Origin: Conexibacter sp. S30A1
Lineage (GTDB): Bacteria; Actinomycetota; Thermoleophilia; Solirubrobacterales; Solirubrobacteraceae
Assembly: GCF_023330665.1 (NCBI RefSeq)
Contig: NZ_CP097127.1
Span: forward strand, 1,922,001-1,986,000
Direction of reading: 5' to 3'
Length of the DNA: 64,000 nucleotides
The position numbers and the translations under genes were made by a program. Shown here one piece after another: positions 35,229-46,400 of the stretch; the first letter of the stretch is position 1; the number at the start of each line of letters is the position of its first letter. The notes below the pieces were generated by a model, which was not told the origin of the DNA, did not search any database, and saw only the letters and a list, made by a program, of their open reading frames with translations.

Positions 35229-38200
35229 CGAGCGTGAGCCGCCGCGGCCCCTCCTGGAAGCCGTGCGCGCGCAGCGCGCCGGCCAGCGGCGAAGCGATGG
35301 CGGGCTCGCCGTCGACGCGCTCGAGCGCCAGGCGGCGCAGCGGGCCGCGGCCTGAGCGGATGTGGTTTGCGAGCGCCGCGAGCGCGAGGTCGAGACGCTC
35401 GCTCCCGGCGCTGCCGCCGTCCACCAGCGTCTGAAGCCCCCTGCCCCCGCGCTCCAGGTAGAGAACCGGCTCCCCGTCCACCAGCGTCACGAGCGCCCCG
35501 GCCACGCGGGCGGGTGCTTTGGCGCCCGGCCGCGGCGGCCACGGCAACACCGCCCCGTACACCTGCGCGGGGTCGAGTGCGGCCAGCACAAGCGCCCGGT
35601 CGGCCTGTGCGCGCTCGCGCAGCCGCTCAACCGCCCCCGGCAGCGCGAACTGCGTGGCGCCGAGCCCCTCCACAAAGTAACCCCGCCGCGCCACGCCGAG
35701 CACCTCGAGCTGGGTGAGCTCGGAGTAGATGCCGGCAAAGCCGCCGGGCAGCCCCTCGGCCAGGACCTGCTCGCGGGTCAGCACGCCGTAGCGCTCGAGC
35801 AGCAGCTCGGCCAGCGCCCGCCGGCGCGCACCCGGGTCGCCCTGCCCAGCCACCAGCAGCCCGGCGGTCAGCGACCAGCGGCCCTGAACATGCGGGACCG
35901 TCGAGCGGCTGCGGCTCGCGTAGCGGCCTCTACGGCCGGTGGCCCGCTGGCCACCGGCCTGCTCACGCGCGACCGAGAGGCGCGGTGCCCGCAGCGGTGC
36001 AAAGGCGTCGTTGGTGACCTCGCCCGCCCACACCAGATCCCAGAGCGCCTCCTGCAGCGCCGCGGTCGGCAGACCCGTGCCGGCGGCGGCCAGCAGGTCG
36101 CTCCAGAAGGCGGCACCCCGGCTCAAGAGCTCGCGCAAAACCTGGTGCGCCTCCCCGGCGGGTGGCTCACCGGCGCATGCCGTGGCGAGCTGCGCAGCCT
36201 CGTCACGGAAGTAGAGCGCCACGCGTCCCGAGCGCCCGAGCGCGCCCGCGCCCAGCCAGACGAGCTCACCGGAGGCGCACAGCTGATCCATCCAGACCGG
36301 CGAATAGGCGCCGACCCGCCGGGGCAGCACCTCGCTCTCCCACAGCTCGGCCGGCAGCGCGAGCCCCTGCAGCGCCACTAGCACGTCGCGCAGACGGTCG
36401 ATCCCGGCGCCCGCCGGCCCGAAGCGGTCAACGCCCTGCCACGACGGCGCAAAGCGCGCGAGCGCCGTCTGCTCCGCCGGTTCGACCTCGCGGCGCAGCG
36501 CCGCCAGCGACGCGCGCCTGAGGCGCCTGAGCACCTCGCGGTGACACCACTCGCGCGTGCTGCCACCGGGGCGAAGCTCGCCCTGCACAAGCTCCCCCGC
36601 GTGCTCCAGCACAGCGAGCGCGGCGCTGCAGTCGACCCCGTAGCGGACCCTCACCTCGGACGCCAAAAACGGCCCGTGCGTGAGCGCGTAGCGCTCAACG
36701 ACCGCCACCAGCGCGTCGGGCACCGGGCGCAGGAACGCCTCCGGCAACCCGCCCGGCGGCACCGCGCCGAGCGCGTCGCGGTAGAGACCCGCGTCGGCGG
36801 CGGCGATCCAGCGCTGCTCACCGCCGAGCCGCACGCTCACAGCACGCCGCTCGCCCCGCAGCGCCGCGAGCATCGGCGCCAGCGCGACCCCCGCCACCGT
36901 GCGCGCAGCGATCTCCGCCTCGCTCAGGTCCCCGAGCGTGCGCAGCATGTCGTGCAGCTCGTCGCGGCCGGCGATGAGGCGCTCCGCCGAGCACCACTGC
37001 AGGTCTGCCTCGACCGCCTCCAGCGCGCCCGGGTCGATCAGCTCGCGCAGCTCCTCCTGGCCGAGCAGCTCGCGCAGCAGGTCGCGGTCAAGCGACAGCG
37101 CCGCCGCGCGCCGTTCGGCGTTGGGCGTGTCACCCTCGTACATGTAGGTGGCGACGTAATCGAACAGCAGCGAGGAGGCCATCGGCGAGGCACTCTGGGT
37201 CTCGACCTCCACCAGCGAGACCTCGCGGCGGCGCAGCCGCCCGAGCAGCTCCGTCAGCGCAGGCAGGTCAAAGACGTCGCGCAGGCACTCGCGGTAGGTC
37301 TCGAGCACGATCGGGAAGTCGCTGTACTTGGCGGCCACCTCGAGCAGCGACTGGGCCTTGAGGCGCTGCTGCCACAGCGGGGTGCGCCGCCCCGGGTAGG
37401 CGCGCGGGATCAGCAGCGCCCGACCGGCGGCCTCGCGAAAGCGCGCGCCGAACAGCGCGCTGCCGGAAAGCTCGCCGATCACGAGCTCCTCAAGCTCCTC
37501 GGGTTCGAGCAGCACCATCTCGGCCAGGCGCCCGTGGTCAAAGTCCTCGGCGTCCGGCAGGTGCACGATGATCCCGTCATCGGACCAGATCGCGTCGGCC
37601 TCGAGCCCCAGCTCGTCGCGGATCCGCGCCGCCAGCGCAAGGGCCCAGGGGGCGTGCACCCGGCCGCCGAACGGCGAGAGCACACACAGCCGCCAGTCAC
37701 CGATCTCGTCGCGGAAGCGCTCGAGCACCACGGCCTGGTCGCTCGGCAGCACGCGCGTTGCGTCGCGCTGCTCGCGCAGGAACTCGACCAGGTTGCGCGC
37801 CGCGCGCGCGTCCAGGTCGTAGTGCGCCTCGAGCACCGCCGGCTCCTGGTCGACCGCCCAGCGGCTGAAGGCGCCGATCGCCTCACCGAGCTCGCTCGGA
37901 CGCCCGACGCCATCGCCCTTCCAGAACGGCACCGCGCCCGGCATCCCCGGCGCCGGCGTGACGATCACCCGGTCGCGGCCGATCTCCTCGATCCTCCAGG
38001 TGGAGGCGCCGAGCAGGAACGTCTGGCCGGGACGCGCCTCATAGACCATCTCCTCATCCAGCTCACCCACCCGGCGTCCGTCCGGCAGCGTCACCATGTA
38101 GTTGCCGCGGTCGGGGATCGTGCCGGCGTTTGTGACCGCGAGCTGCCTTGCGCCAGGCCGGGCGCGCAGCGTGCCCGCGACCCGGTCCCACACCAACCGC

Positions 38201-39750
38201 GGACGCAGCGCCGCGAACTGCTGGGACGGGTAGCGGCCATCCAGCATGTCGAGCACGTTCTCAAACGAGACGCGGCTGAGCTCCGCGTAGCTGTGGGTGC
38301 GGGTGATGAGCGCGTAGAGCTCGTCGACCGCGACCGTGCCAGCGGCGCTCTGGGCGGGCGCAGCGCCAGCGGGCGCCGCGCCCGCGGCACCACTCTCGGC
38401 GGCCGCACAGATCGCCACGATCTGCTGTGCGAGCACGTCCAGCGGGTTGCGTGGCACGACCGTCGTCTCAATCGCGCCCTCGCGCATCCGCCGCGCGAGC
38501 ACCGTGCACTCGAGCAGGTCGGCGCGGAACTTCGGGAAGATGCGCCCGCGGCTCACATCCCCGACGTTGTGCCCAGCACGGCCGATTCGCTGCAGCCCGC
38601 GCGCCACCGACTTGGGCGACTCGACCTGGATCACGAGGTCAACGGCGCCCATGTCGATGCCGAGCTCGAGCGAGGAGGTCGCGACCAGGCACGGCAGCTG
38701 CCCGGCCTTCAAAAGCTCCTCGACGACCGTGCGCTCCTCGCGCGCCAGCGAGCCGTGGTGGGCGCGGGCGAGCTCGCGCACCGGCCGCCCGGCGGCCTCG
38801 TCCTCAGCGACAGCGAGCTCGTTGAGCCGCAGCGCCAGCCGCTCGGCCGCCCGCCGCGCATTGACGAAGATGATCGTCGAGCTGTGCTCGCGCACCAGTG
38901 AGAGCAGCTCCGGGTACATCGCCGGCCAGATCGACCTGGTGGTCGGCTCGCTGCCGCCAGCCAGCGGGTCAAGCACCGCTCCCGGCGTGTCACCGGGCGC
39001 CGCCAGCGACTCGACCGGCACCTGGATCTTCAGATCGAGCGCCTTGCGCACGCCGGTGTCGACGATCCGGCACTCACGGCCCGGGCCGACCATGAAGCGA
39101 GCGACCTCCTCGAGCGGGTTCTGGGTCGCGCTCAGCCCGATCCGCTGCGGCTCCGGGCCGCCACGCCGCGTCGCCACCTGGGCCAGGCGCTCGAGCGTCA
39201 GCGCCAGGTGCGCGCCGCGCTTGCTCGCGGCAACCGCGTGGATCTCGTCGATCACACACCAGCGCGTGTTCTCAAACAGCCGCTGCGCCTGGCCGGTCAG
39301 CATCAGGTACAGCGACTCAGGCGTGGTGACCAGGATGTCCGGCGGCTCGCGCAGCATCGCCTGGCGCTCACGCGCGGGCGTGTCGCCGGAGCGCACCGCG
39401 ACGCTCAGCGCCGCCCCAACCCCGCCAAGCGGCACCTGCAGGTTGCGCTCGATGTCGTAGGAGAGCGCCTTCAGCGGCGAGACGTAGACGAGGCTGATCC
39501 CCGCCGGCGCCTCAGCCCCGGCCCGCTCGCCCCCGCTGCGCGGGCCGGCAGCAGCGAGCCGGTCGATCGCCCACAGAAACGCCGCCAGCGTCTTGCCCGA
39601 GCCGGTGGGCGCCGAGATCAGCACGTGCTCGCCGGAGGCGATCGCCGGCCAGGCCTGCGCCTGCGCGGCGGTCGGCGCCGCAAACGCACGTGTAAACCAC
39701 TCCCGCGTCGCCGGGCTGAAGAGCTCAAGTGCCGGGTCTGTGGCTGCCAA
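35221..39750 (-). CDS. lhr: Lhr-type ATP-dependent helicase
   Basis: A 1509-aa SF2 DNA helicase, the full length of bacterial Lhr-L (helicase core plus large C-terminal domains). Motif I is APTGSGKT at 47-54, motif II VIDEIHAVAASKRG, motif III LSATQNP, motif VI QRIGRAGHN. The second half carries the Lhr winged-helix and unique domains (LLFDYVATYMYEGDTPNAERR). Actinobacterial Lhr is linked to the DNA-damage response and sits here directly before nei. Confidence 0.96.
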   Translation of the reverse strand: MAATDPALELFSPATREWFTRAFAAPTAAQAQAWPAIASGEHVLISAPTGSGKTLAAFLWAIDRLAAAGPRSGGERAGAEAPAGISLVYVSPLKALSYDIERNLQVPLGGVGAALSVAVRSGDTPARERQAMLREPPDILVTTPESLYLMLTGQAQRLFENTRWCVIDEIHAVAASKRGAHLALTLERLAQVATRRGGPEPQRIGLSATQNPLEEVARFMVGPGRECRIVDTGVRKALDLKIQVPVESLAAPGDTPGAVLDPLAGGSEPTTRSIWPAMYPELLSLVREHSSTIIFVNARRAAERLALRLNELAVAEDEAAGRPVRELARAHHGSLAREERTVVEELLKAGQLPCLVATSSLELGIDMGAVDLVIQVESPKSVARGLQRIGRAGHNVGDVSRGRIFPKFRADLLECTVLARRMREGAIETTVVPRNPLDVLAQQIVAICAAAESGAAGAAPAGAAPAQSAAGTVAVDELYALITRTHSYAELSRVSFENVLDMLDGRYPSQQFAALRPRLVWDRVAGTLRARPGARQLAVTNAGTIPDRGNYMVTLPDGRRVGELDEEMVYEARPGQTFLLGASTWRIEEIGRDRVIVTPAPGMPGAVPFWKGDGVGRPSELGEAIGAFSRWAVDQEPAVLEAHYDLDARAARNLVEFLREQRDATRVLPSDQAVVLERFRDEIGDWRLCVLSPFGGRVHAPWALALAARIRDELGLEADAIWSDDGIIVHLPDAEDFDHGRLAEMVLLEPEELEELVIGELSGSALFGARFREAAGRALLIPRAYPGRRTPLWQQRLKAQSLLEVAAKYSDFPIVLETYRECLRDVFDLPALTELLGRLRRREVSLVEVETQSASPMASSLLFDYVATYMYEGDTPNAERRAAALSLDRDLLRELLGQEELRELIDPGALEAVEADLQWCSAERLIAGRDELHDMLRTLGDLSEAEIAARTVAGVALAPMLAALRGERRAVSVRLGGEQRWIAAADAGLYRDALGAVPPGGLPEAFLRPVPDALVAVVERYALTHGPFLASEVRVRYGVDCSAALAVLEHAGELVQGELRPGGSTREWCHREVLRRLRRASLAALRREVEPAEQTALARFAPSWQGVDRFGPAGAGIDRLRDVLVALQGLALPAELWESEVLPRRVGAYSPVWMDQLCASGELVWLGAGALGRSGRVALYFRDEAAQLATACAGEPPAGEAHQVLRELLSRGAAFWSDLLAAAGTGLPTAALQEALWDLVWAGEVTNDAFAPLRAPRLSVAREQAGGQRATGRRGRYASRSRSTVPHVQGRWSLTAGLLVAGQGDPGARRRALAELLLERYGVLTREQVLAEGLPGGFAGIYSELTQLEVLGVARRGYFVEGLGATQFALPGAVERLRERAQADRALVLAALDPAQVYGAVLPWPPRPGAKAPARVAGALVTLVDGEPVLYLERGGRGLQTLVDGGSAGSERLDLALAALANHIRSGRGPLRRLALERVDGEPAIASPLAGALRAHGFQEGPRRLTLGA

Positions 39751-39826
39751 CTGGAGGCGAGCGTAGCGCCGTGGGCGGAGTGTGCCGCGCGCAGCGCAGC
39801 GCTGCCTCCGCCCGCACGCCGACGCC

Positions 39827-42800
39827 TCAGCGCTTCTTGGTCTTTGGCATCCGGAAAACGACCCGCTGGCGCCTGAGCGTCCTTGCCCCCTGCTTGACCA
39901 TCAGCTGTGTGGCCAGCGTCTTGCGAGCCCGCAGCAGCCTGACCCCCGCGGCGTTCAGCCGCACCCGCACAAGCCGCCGCCGTCCCGCCAGCAGCTTGAC
40001 GTGCACAACACCGATCGTGACGAGCCTTCTGATCCGCCGCAGCTTCGCGCGTGCCGCCACACCCACCAGACGCCGGCCGTAGAAGGTCTCAACCACCTGC
40101 AGCGTCTCGGTGAACGAGCAACTCTGCGTCCCAGTCCCAACACAGCTGAGCATGTCGCGCACCGCCAGCCCGGACACCCGGCCCACAGTCGTGCGTCCGC
40201 TCCCGACCGTTGAGGTTGGCTTGGGCGCAGGCGGCGGGCTGATGACCGGTGCAGGATTGAACGTCGCGGTCACCGTCTGGGCCTGACTCATCGACACCGT
40301 GCACGTGCTCCCCGACCCAGAACACGCCCCAGACCAGCCCGCAAACACAGACCCCGACGCCGGTGTCTCAGACAACGTCACCGCCGTCCCTTGAGCAAAC
40401 GACCCGGAACACGTCGACCCACAATCAATCCCCGACGGGCTACTCGAAACCGACCCCGCGCCAGAACCAGCCCGCGAGACCTGAAGCGTGTAGGTCGGCA
40501 CCACGTTGAACGTCGCGGTCACCGACAGCGCCTGGCTCATCGACACCGTGCACGTGCTCCCCGACCCAGAACACGCCCCAGACCAGCCCGCAAACACAGA
40601 CCCCGACGCCGGTGTCTCAGACAACGTCACCGCCGTCCCTTGAGCAAACGACCCGGAACACGTCGACCCACAATCAATCCCCGACGGGCTACTCGAAACC
40701 GACCCCGAGCCAGAACCAGCCCGCGAGACCTGAAGCGTGTAGGTCGGCAGCACGACACCGGTGGGCACCGAGTCCGCGTGCGCACCCGGACCGCCCGCGT
40801 TTGACGCGGTCACCTGCACCACGATCGTAGACCCCACATCCGATGCGGTCAGCGTGTAAGTGGACGACGTCGCCCCACTGATCGCCGTACAAGACGACCC
40901 AGAACTCTTGCAATCCTCCCACTGGTAGGCGTAGCTCGTCGGACTATTTTGCCAAGTACCCGTGCTGGCAGACAACGTCTGACCCTGCACCGCACTACCA
41001 CTGATCACCGGAAGCACCGCATTCACCGGCGGCAGCGGTTGCACCACGCCGGTCGGCGCGGAGCTCGCAGGGCTACCCGGACCGCCCGCGTTTGACGCGG
41101 TCACCTGCACCACGATCGTAGACCCCACATCCGATGCGGTCAGCGTGTAAGTGGACGACGTCGCCCCACTGATCGCCGTACAAGACGACCCAGAACTGTT
41201 GCAATCCTCCCACTGGTAGGCGTAGCTCGTCGGACTATTTTGCCAAGTGCCCGCACTGGCAGACAGCGTCTCGCCCTGCACCGCACTGCCACTGATCACC
41301 GGGGGCGCCGTGTTCACCGGCGGTGCCGTGTACGTGAGCGCGTTCCCTCGCCCGTCGACAGCTGCGCAGAACGAGGTGGTCGGGCAGGAAACGGAACTCA
41401 AGCCATAGCTGCCGGGACTAACACCGCTATTGTTGCCTATGTCTATAGGATCGGGCGAGCCCCAGCCGCTGCTGTCGTATGTGTAGGCGTCACCGTCGAG
41501 GTTGACCGAGACACAGAACGTCGACGATGCGCAGGAGAGAGTGTCGCCGACGCTGTCAGCCGTGTCCGCGGTCCAGTCTGTGCTGCTGGCATTGTAGGTG
41601 AAAGGCGTGCCCATGTTGTCGACGGCGACACAGAACGAGCTGCTGGGGCAGGAGACCGAGTCGAGCTGGCCGCTGGTGTCGATCTGCGCAGGCGTAGTCC
41701 ACGTGGTGCCGTTGTAGGTCAGCGCGTCACCGGCGCTGCCGTTGAAGGCGACGGCGGCACAGAACGACGAGCTAAAGCAGGAAACCGACACCAGGCCAAA
41801 ATTGCTGTAGATCGCCTGAGGTGTGCCCCACGCTGCTGGGGAGCCGGAGTAGGTTACCGCCCATTCGCCGCCGACCGCAACGCAGTAGGAGCTGGTCGGG
41901 CAGGAGACCGAGCTGAGCCCGTTATGGCTGTTGATGTCAGTCGGTGCACCCCACGTACCGCTTTGGTAGACGAGCGCGTTGCCGCTGTTGTCAACCGCGA
42001 CACAGAAGGAGCTGCTGGGGCAGGAGACGGAGGTGAGCTGGCCGCTGGAGTCGATCTGCGCAGGCGTTGTCCACGTGCTGCCGTTGTAGGTCAGCACGTT
42101 GCCCGCCTTGTCCACGGCCGCGCAGAAGCTCTGCGAAGCGCAGGAGACAGAGGTCAGGCCGCCGCTGCCGATCTGCGTCGGGGTGCTCGACCATGCGTCA
42201 GCGCTACCGTTGGAGGTGAACACGCCGCCGTTTGCGTCGATCGTCGCGCAGAACGAGCTGGTCGGGCACGAGACCGACTGCAGCCGCTGCCCGCTTGCGA
42301 TGCTCGCACGGGTGGACCAGCCAGCGGTGGACCCTGTGTACGCGACCGCGCCACCGTTATTGTCGACCGCGACGCAAAAGCTTGAACTCGTGCACGACAC
42401 CGACAGCGGGTCCAGTGCGGCCGTCGCTGTCGCCGTACTCCAACTGTTGGTTGTGCCGTCGTAGGTGAAGGCGTTGCCCATGTTGTCGACGGCGGCACAA
42501 AACGAGCTGGTCGGACAGGAAACCGAGGTGAGCTGCCCCCCCGTGCTGTCGACTGCGGTGGGACCGCTCCACGAAGAGCCGTTGTAGATGAAGGCATCGC
42601 CGTTGAGGTCGACAGCTACGCAGAACGAGCTGGTCGGACAGGAGACCGAGGTGAGCTCGAGACTCGTGCCGACCACGCTGGTGCCCGTGCTCCAGCTGGA
42701 GTCACGGTAGACGAAGGCATCACCTTTGAAGTCGACCGCAACGCAGAACGACGAGCTGGCGCAGGAAACGGCGCTCAAGCCGGAGCTGGTGTCGACCGAC

Positions 42801-43231
42801 ACCGGCTTGCTCCAACTGGTGCCGTTATAAGTGAGCGCGTTACCGCTGTTGTCGACCGCGACACAGAAGGTGGTCGAAGCAGGACAGGAGACTGACGTGA
42901 AGCCGTTGAGCGCATTCGGGTCGACCGCGGCCGGTTTGCTCCAGCCGCTTCCGTCATAGATTGTCGCGTTGCCGGCACTGTCGACGGCAGCACAGAAGCT
43001 CGCCGACGCGCACGAGACCGAGGTCGCATGGAAGGCCGGGTCAACAAGCGTTGGCGTGCTCCAGCCCTGGGCGAACGCGGTGGCGGCGCCCACTGGTCCG
43101 ACAAACACGATGCCGGCGAGCAATGCGACCCGGATCGCGCGACGGCGCGAGCCGCCCGGACGCTCCGGGCGGGCGGGAGAGGTCACCCGCTGCAACCGCG
43201 AGCGAACGCGTTTCAGAAGGCGCAGTGACAT
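39827..43231 (-). CDS. Large secreted protein: 14 two-Cys propeller-like repeats, Ig-like and InlB-B-like repeats
   Basis: 1134 aa. An Arg-rich N-terminus and one hydrophobic helix (residues about 34-54) give a signal peptide or anchor. Residues about 65-650 hold 14 units of 40-48 aa with the pattern (T)SVSC-P/A-xSSFC-VAVD-xxGNA-xTY-G-SW, each with a Cys pair seven apart. Then follow two 97-aa Ig-like repeats (PVISGSAVQG ... YAYQWEDC), two 83-aa repeats (YTLQVSRAGSG ... FAGWSGAC) of the divergent InlB B type, and a basic C-terminal domain (LLAGRRRLVRVRLNAAG). Fourteen units would fit two seven-bladed propellers. Probably cell-surface or secreted adhesion/binding protein; ligand unknown. Confidence 0.8.
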   Translation of the reverse strand: MSLRLLKRVRSRLQRVTSPARPERPGGSRRRAIRVALLAGIVFVGPVGAATAFAQGWSTPTLVDPAFHATSVSCASASFCAAVDSAGNATIYDGSGWSKPAAVDPNALNGFTSVSCPASTTFCVAVDNSGNALTYNGTSWSKPVSVDTSSGLSAVSCASSSFCVAVDFKGDAFVYRDSSWSTGTSVVGTSLELTSVSCPTSSFCVAVDLNGDAFIYNGSSWSGPTAVDSTGGQLTSVSCPTSSFCAAVDNMGNAFTYDGTTNSWSTATATAALDPLSVSCTSSSFCVAVDNNGGAVAYTGSTAGWSTRASIASGQRLQSVSCPTSSFCATIDANGGVFTSNGSADAWSSTPTQIGSGGLTSVSCASQSFCAAVDKAGNVLTYNGSTWTTPAQIDSSGQLTSVSCPSSSFCVAVDNSGNALVYQSGTWGAPTDINSHNGLSSVSCPTSSYCVAVGGEWAVTYSGSPAAWGTPQAIYSNFGLVSVSCFSSSFCAAVAFNGSAGDALTYNGTTWTTPAQIDTSGQLDSVSCPSSSFCVAVDNMGTPFTYNASSTDWTADTADSVGDTLSCASSTFCVSVNLDGDAYTYDSSGWGSPDPIDIGNNSGVSPGSYGLSSVSCPTTSFCAAVDGRGNALTYTAPPVNTAPPVISGSAVQGETLSASAGTWQNSPTSYAYQWEDCNSSGSSCTAISGATSSTYTLTASDVGSTIVVQVTASNAGGPGSPASSAPTGVVQPLPPVNAVLPVISGSAVQGQTLSASTGTWQNSPTSYAYQWEDCKSSGSSCTAISGATSSTYTLTASDVGSTIVVQVTASNAGGPGAHADSVPTGVVLPTYTLQVSRAGSGSGSVSSSPSGIDCGSTCSGSFAQGTAVTLSETPASGSVFAGWSGACSGSGSTCTVSMSQALSVTATFNVVPTYTLQVSRAGSGAGSVSSSPSGIDCGSTCSGSFAQGTAVTLSETPASGSVFAGWSGACSGSGSTCTVSMSQAQTVTATFNPAPVISPPPAPKPTSTVGSGRTTVGRVSGLAVRDMLSCVGTGTQSCSFTETLQVVETFYGRRLVGVAARAKLRRIRRLVTIGVVHVKLLAGRRRLVRVRLNAAGVRLLRARKTLATQLMVKQGARTLRRQRVVFRMPKTKKR
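40257..40754. repeat. Two near-identical 249-bp coding repeats
   Basis: Direct repeats starting near 40257 and 40506 differ at only a few bases. They encode the two 83-aa B-repeat domains of the large secreted protein. Near-identity at DNA level indicates recent duplication or gene conversion. Confidence 0.8.
40750..41335. repeat. Two near-identical ~291-bp coding repeats
   Basis: Direct repeats with a period of about 291 bp encode the two 97-aa Ig-like domains of the same protein; shared blocks such as CCGCCCGCGTTTGACGCG and GGCGTAGCTCGTCGGAC are identical over long stretches. Confidence 0.75.
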
Positions 43232-43398
43232 AGGTCGGCTCCCTTTCGTCCTGGTTCAGCGACGGCTCGGCGCATCTCAGCGAGGCCGAAACTAACCCCA
43301 TCGACCATGCGTGTACAAGATCCACGCGTATACCCGGACAAACTCGGACAGGCCAGGAGCGGCACCAGATCTAGCGGGCGCAGCTTGACGAGCGAGAT

Positions 43399-43404
43399 AG
43401 GAGG
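43399..43404 (+). promoter_or_regulatory. AGGAGG ribosome-binding site, oddly spaced
   Basis: A perfect AGGAGG lies 17 nt before the ATG at 43422, too far for normal use, but 7 nt before an out-of-frame TTG at 43412. The ATG is still the only sensible in-frame start of the STAND protein. Confidence 0.4.
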
Positions 43405-43421
43405 CATACGATTGGCCGTCA

Positions 43422-46400
43422 ATGACGCTGGGGGACCGGCAATCAGACGACCGGCAGGCACCGCGGACCATCCATACGCGGGCAGAACTCGCGCGTCAGC
43501 TGACTGCACTACGGGTCCGTGCCGGGCTCACGGTGCGCGAACTAGCCCGCCGGCTCGGGGTGCCAACGGCGACGGTCGGCGATTACTGCAGCGGACGACA
43601 CCTCCCGGGGCCAGCGCAGCTTGAGCTGTTCAGGTCGATTCTGCGTGAGTGCGGCGTCAGTGAAGGTGAGCTGCGAGACTGGGTCGACGTGCTCACGCGT
43701 GTGCGCCTGAGTTCCGACGCTCGCGTTGGTCACCATGGCACGCCGTACCGGGGACTTGAGCCCTTCCGGGCGGAGGACGCTGAGCTGTTCTTCGGGCGGG
43801 AGGCAGCGATCGAGGATCTGCTGGCTCGCATCCAGGAGCTCCGCGCCCAGGGCGTCGCCAACGGCGAAGCGACGCCCGCGATGATCCTCGTGATCGGATC
43901 GTCGGGGTCGGGCAAATCATCCCTGCTGAGAGCCGGCATCGAGGCGCGGCTCCGCTCCGATCATGGCGCCAACGGCATCGGGCGCAGCCCGGTGGCACTC
44001 ATGACACCCGGCGAGGATCCCCCCGGCAACCTGCGTAGCGCGCTCGCAGGGATCGGCGTCCCTCCTGGCCTGCTGATCGTCGACCAACTCGAGGAGCTGT
44101 TTAGCGTCGCCGAACCACAACGCCGCGCGTTTCTCACGGAGCTCGCCCGTCTGCGAGCACCACAGACGGTGGTGCTCGCAGCGCTGCGAGCCGACTTCTA
44201 TGACGCGGCGCTACACGAGCCGGCGCTGCTGCCGCTGCTGCGCCAGGGCCCCTACGTGCTCGGCCCGATGACCACAGATGAGGTGCGTCGAGCGATCAAG
44301 GAGCCCGCCAAGCGGGCCGGAGCGACTGTGGAGGACGGGCTGGTGGAGCTTGTGCTCGCGGACCTCGCGCCCGGAAGTCCGACCGGTTTTGCCTACGATG
44401 CAGGCGCGCTGCCGCTGCTCTCCCACGCGCTGCACGCGACCTGGGAGCGTGCGCGACGCAACCAGCTCACGGTTGCTGACTACCACGCCGTGGGTGGTTT
44501 GCGGGGCGCGATCCGCCAGAGCGCCGAGCAGCTCTATGCCGAGCTGCGGCCGCACGAACGCGAACAGGCACGGCGCCTGCTGCTGCGCCTGGTCCGCACC
44601 CGCCCCGGCGCGCCACCCACACGACAGCGAGTGTCGATCACCGAGCTTGACGACCCCGAAGGCGTGCTCGACCGCTTCATCGCAGCGCGCCTGCTGACCG
44701 CCAGCACAGAGGGAGTCACCATCACACACGAGGCGCTGCTCGCAGCATGGCCGCGCCTGGCGCTCTGGCTGGAGCGCGACCAGGCGGGCATCGTTCTCCA
44801 CCACCAGCTCACGGACGCCGCCAACGCCTGGGAGGCGGCCGGTCACGACCCGTCGCTGCTGCTGCGCGGCGCACGCCTCGAGGCGATCCGTGGATGGGCG
44901 ACCACCGCCGACAACGAGTCAGATCTGAACGCACTCGAACGCCGGTTCCTGGACGCCAGCCGCGCGGCGGTCGCCGCCGAGCGACACGCAGCGCGGCGGC
45001 GCGCACGCCGGACACGGCAGCTGCTGGCCGTGGTGGCGGCGCTGGCTGTCACCGCGATCGTGCTGGCGGTGGTGGCGATGCACGCGCGCCAGGTCGCCTA
45101 CACGGCGCGCAACCAGGCGCTTTCGCGGCAGGTTGCGATCGAAGCACAGACGTTGTCGAGCACCGACCCGGCGCTGGCGATGCAGCTCGCCGTCGCGGCG
45201 TACCGGATCGCGCCGACAACGCAGGCGACCAGCACGCTGCTTGATTCCTCGGCGGGCGAGCGGCCGACCCGCGTGCTCGGCCCGATCGGGCCGAGCACCC
45301 TGGCGGTCGACGGCAGCGGACGCATCCTCGCGGTCGCCTATGCCAACAGCAACCAGGTGAGGCTCTACCGCCTCACGAGCGGGGTCCCGCAGCGCCTGGC
45401 AACGGTGACGGCCGGCTCCGCCCCGGCGAGCACGTTTGCCGTGGCGGTGAACGCGCGCGGCAGTCTCCTAGCCGCCGGTGGCAGCAACCACCAGGTGCGG
45501 GTCTGGAGCCTGGCCAACGTCGCTCACCCGCACCTGCTGGCGGTGCTACGAGCCGGGGCCGGCACCGTGTATGGCCTCAGCTTCAGCCCAGCCGGCAGCG
45601 CGCTGGCCGCCGCCAACTCCGATGGCAGCATCGCGCGCTGGTCGTTTGCCGCTCCCTCGCGGCCGACACCACAGGCGACACTGGAGGCGCCGCAGCATCC
45701 GGCGCTGCAGGCGGTCGCCTACAGCCCGAGCGGCCGCACGCTCGCCGCAGCCGGCGCCAGCGGAGAGCTGGTCCTCTGGGCGACACACGGCTCAACCGCA
45801 CCGCTTGCCTCATTGAGCGCCGGCGCGACCACGCTGACCACCGTCGCCTACAGCCCAAACGGCCGCACACTCGCAGCCGGCGCGCAGGACGCGCTTATCT
45901 ACCTGTGGCACCTCTCAACCGGTGGCCAGATCCAGGCTGGCCACGCACCGCTGCACGGCTTCAGCAGCTGGGTTGACTCGCTGGCCTTCAGCCACAACGG
46001 CCGCTACCTGACAGCAGGCGACTCGGACGAGACGCTGAGGGTCTGGTCGACGTCCAGCTGGCACCAGATCGGCCCACCGCTGCCACACCCCGCACCGGTC
46101 ACCGGCGCCGCCTTCAGCGCCGACGACCGTCAGCTGATAACCGTCGACGAGAACGGAACCATGCGCCTGTGGCAGTTCCCGCCGCCCAGCACCTACACCG
46201 CACCGGGCGGCATCTACACGACCGATTTCACGGCCAACGCCCGCGAGCTTGCGGTGATCAGCGGCGGACCACGCGGCGACGCCGAGCTCTGGAACGTGGC
46301 TGACCCACAGCTTCCAAGGCGGATTGCATCGGTGCACATGCCGGCCGCCTTCGGCCCGGTCGCCGCCGTCGGCGCGTTGAGCTCGAACGGCAGGCTGTTG

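Noticed and set aside
36541-38901. 786-codon plus-strand frame opposite lhr
   Set aside because: His/Arg/Gln-rich antisense shadow; lhr motifs on the minus strand are unambiguous.
40257-41335. Regular repeats considered as a CRISPR array or mobile repeat
   Set aside because: Units are 249 and about 291 bp, lie in frame, and encode repeated protein domains.
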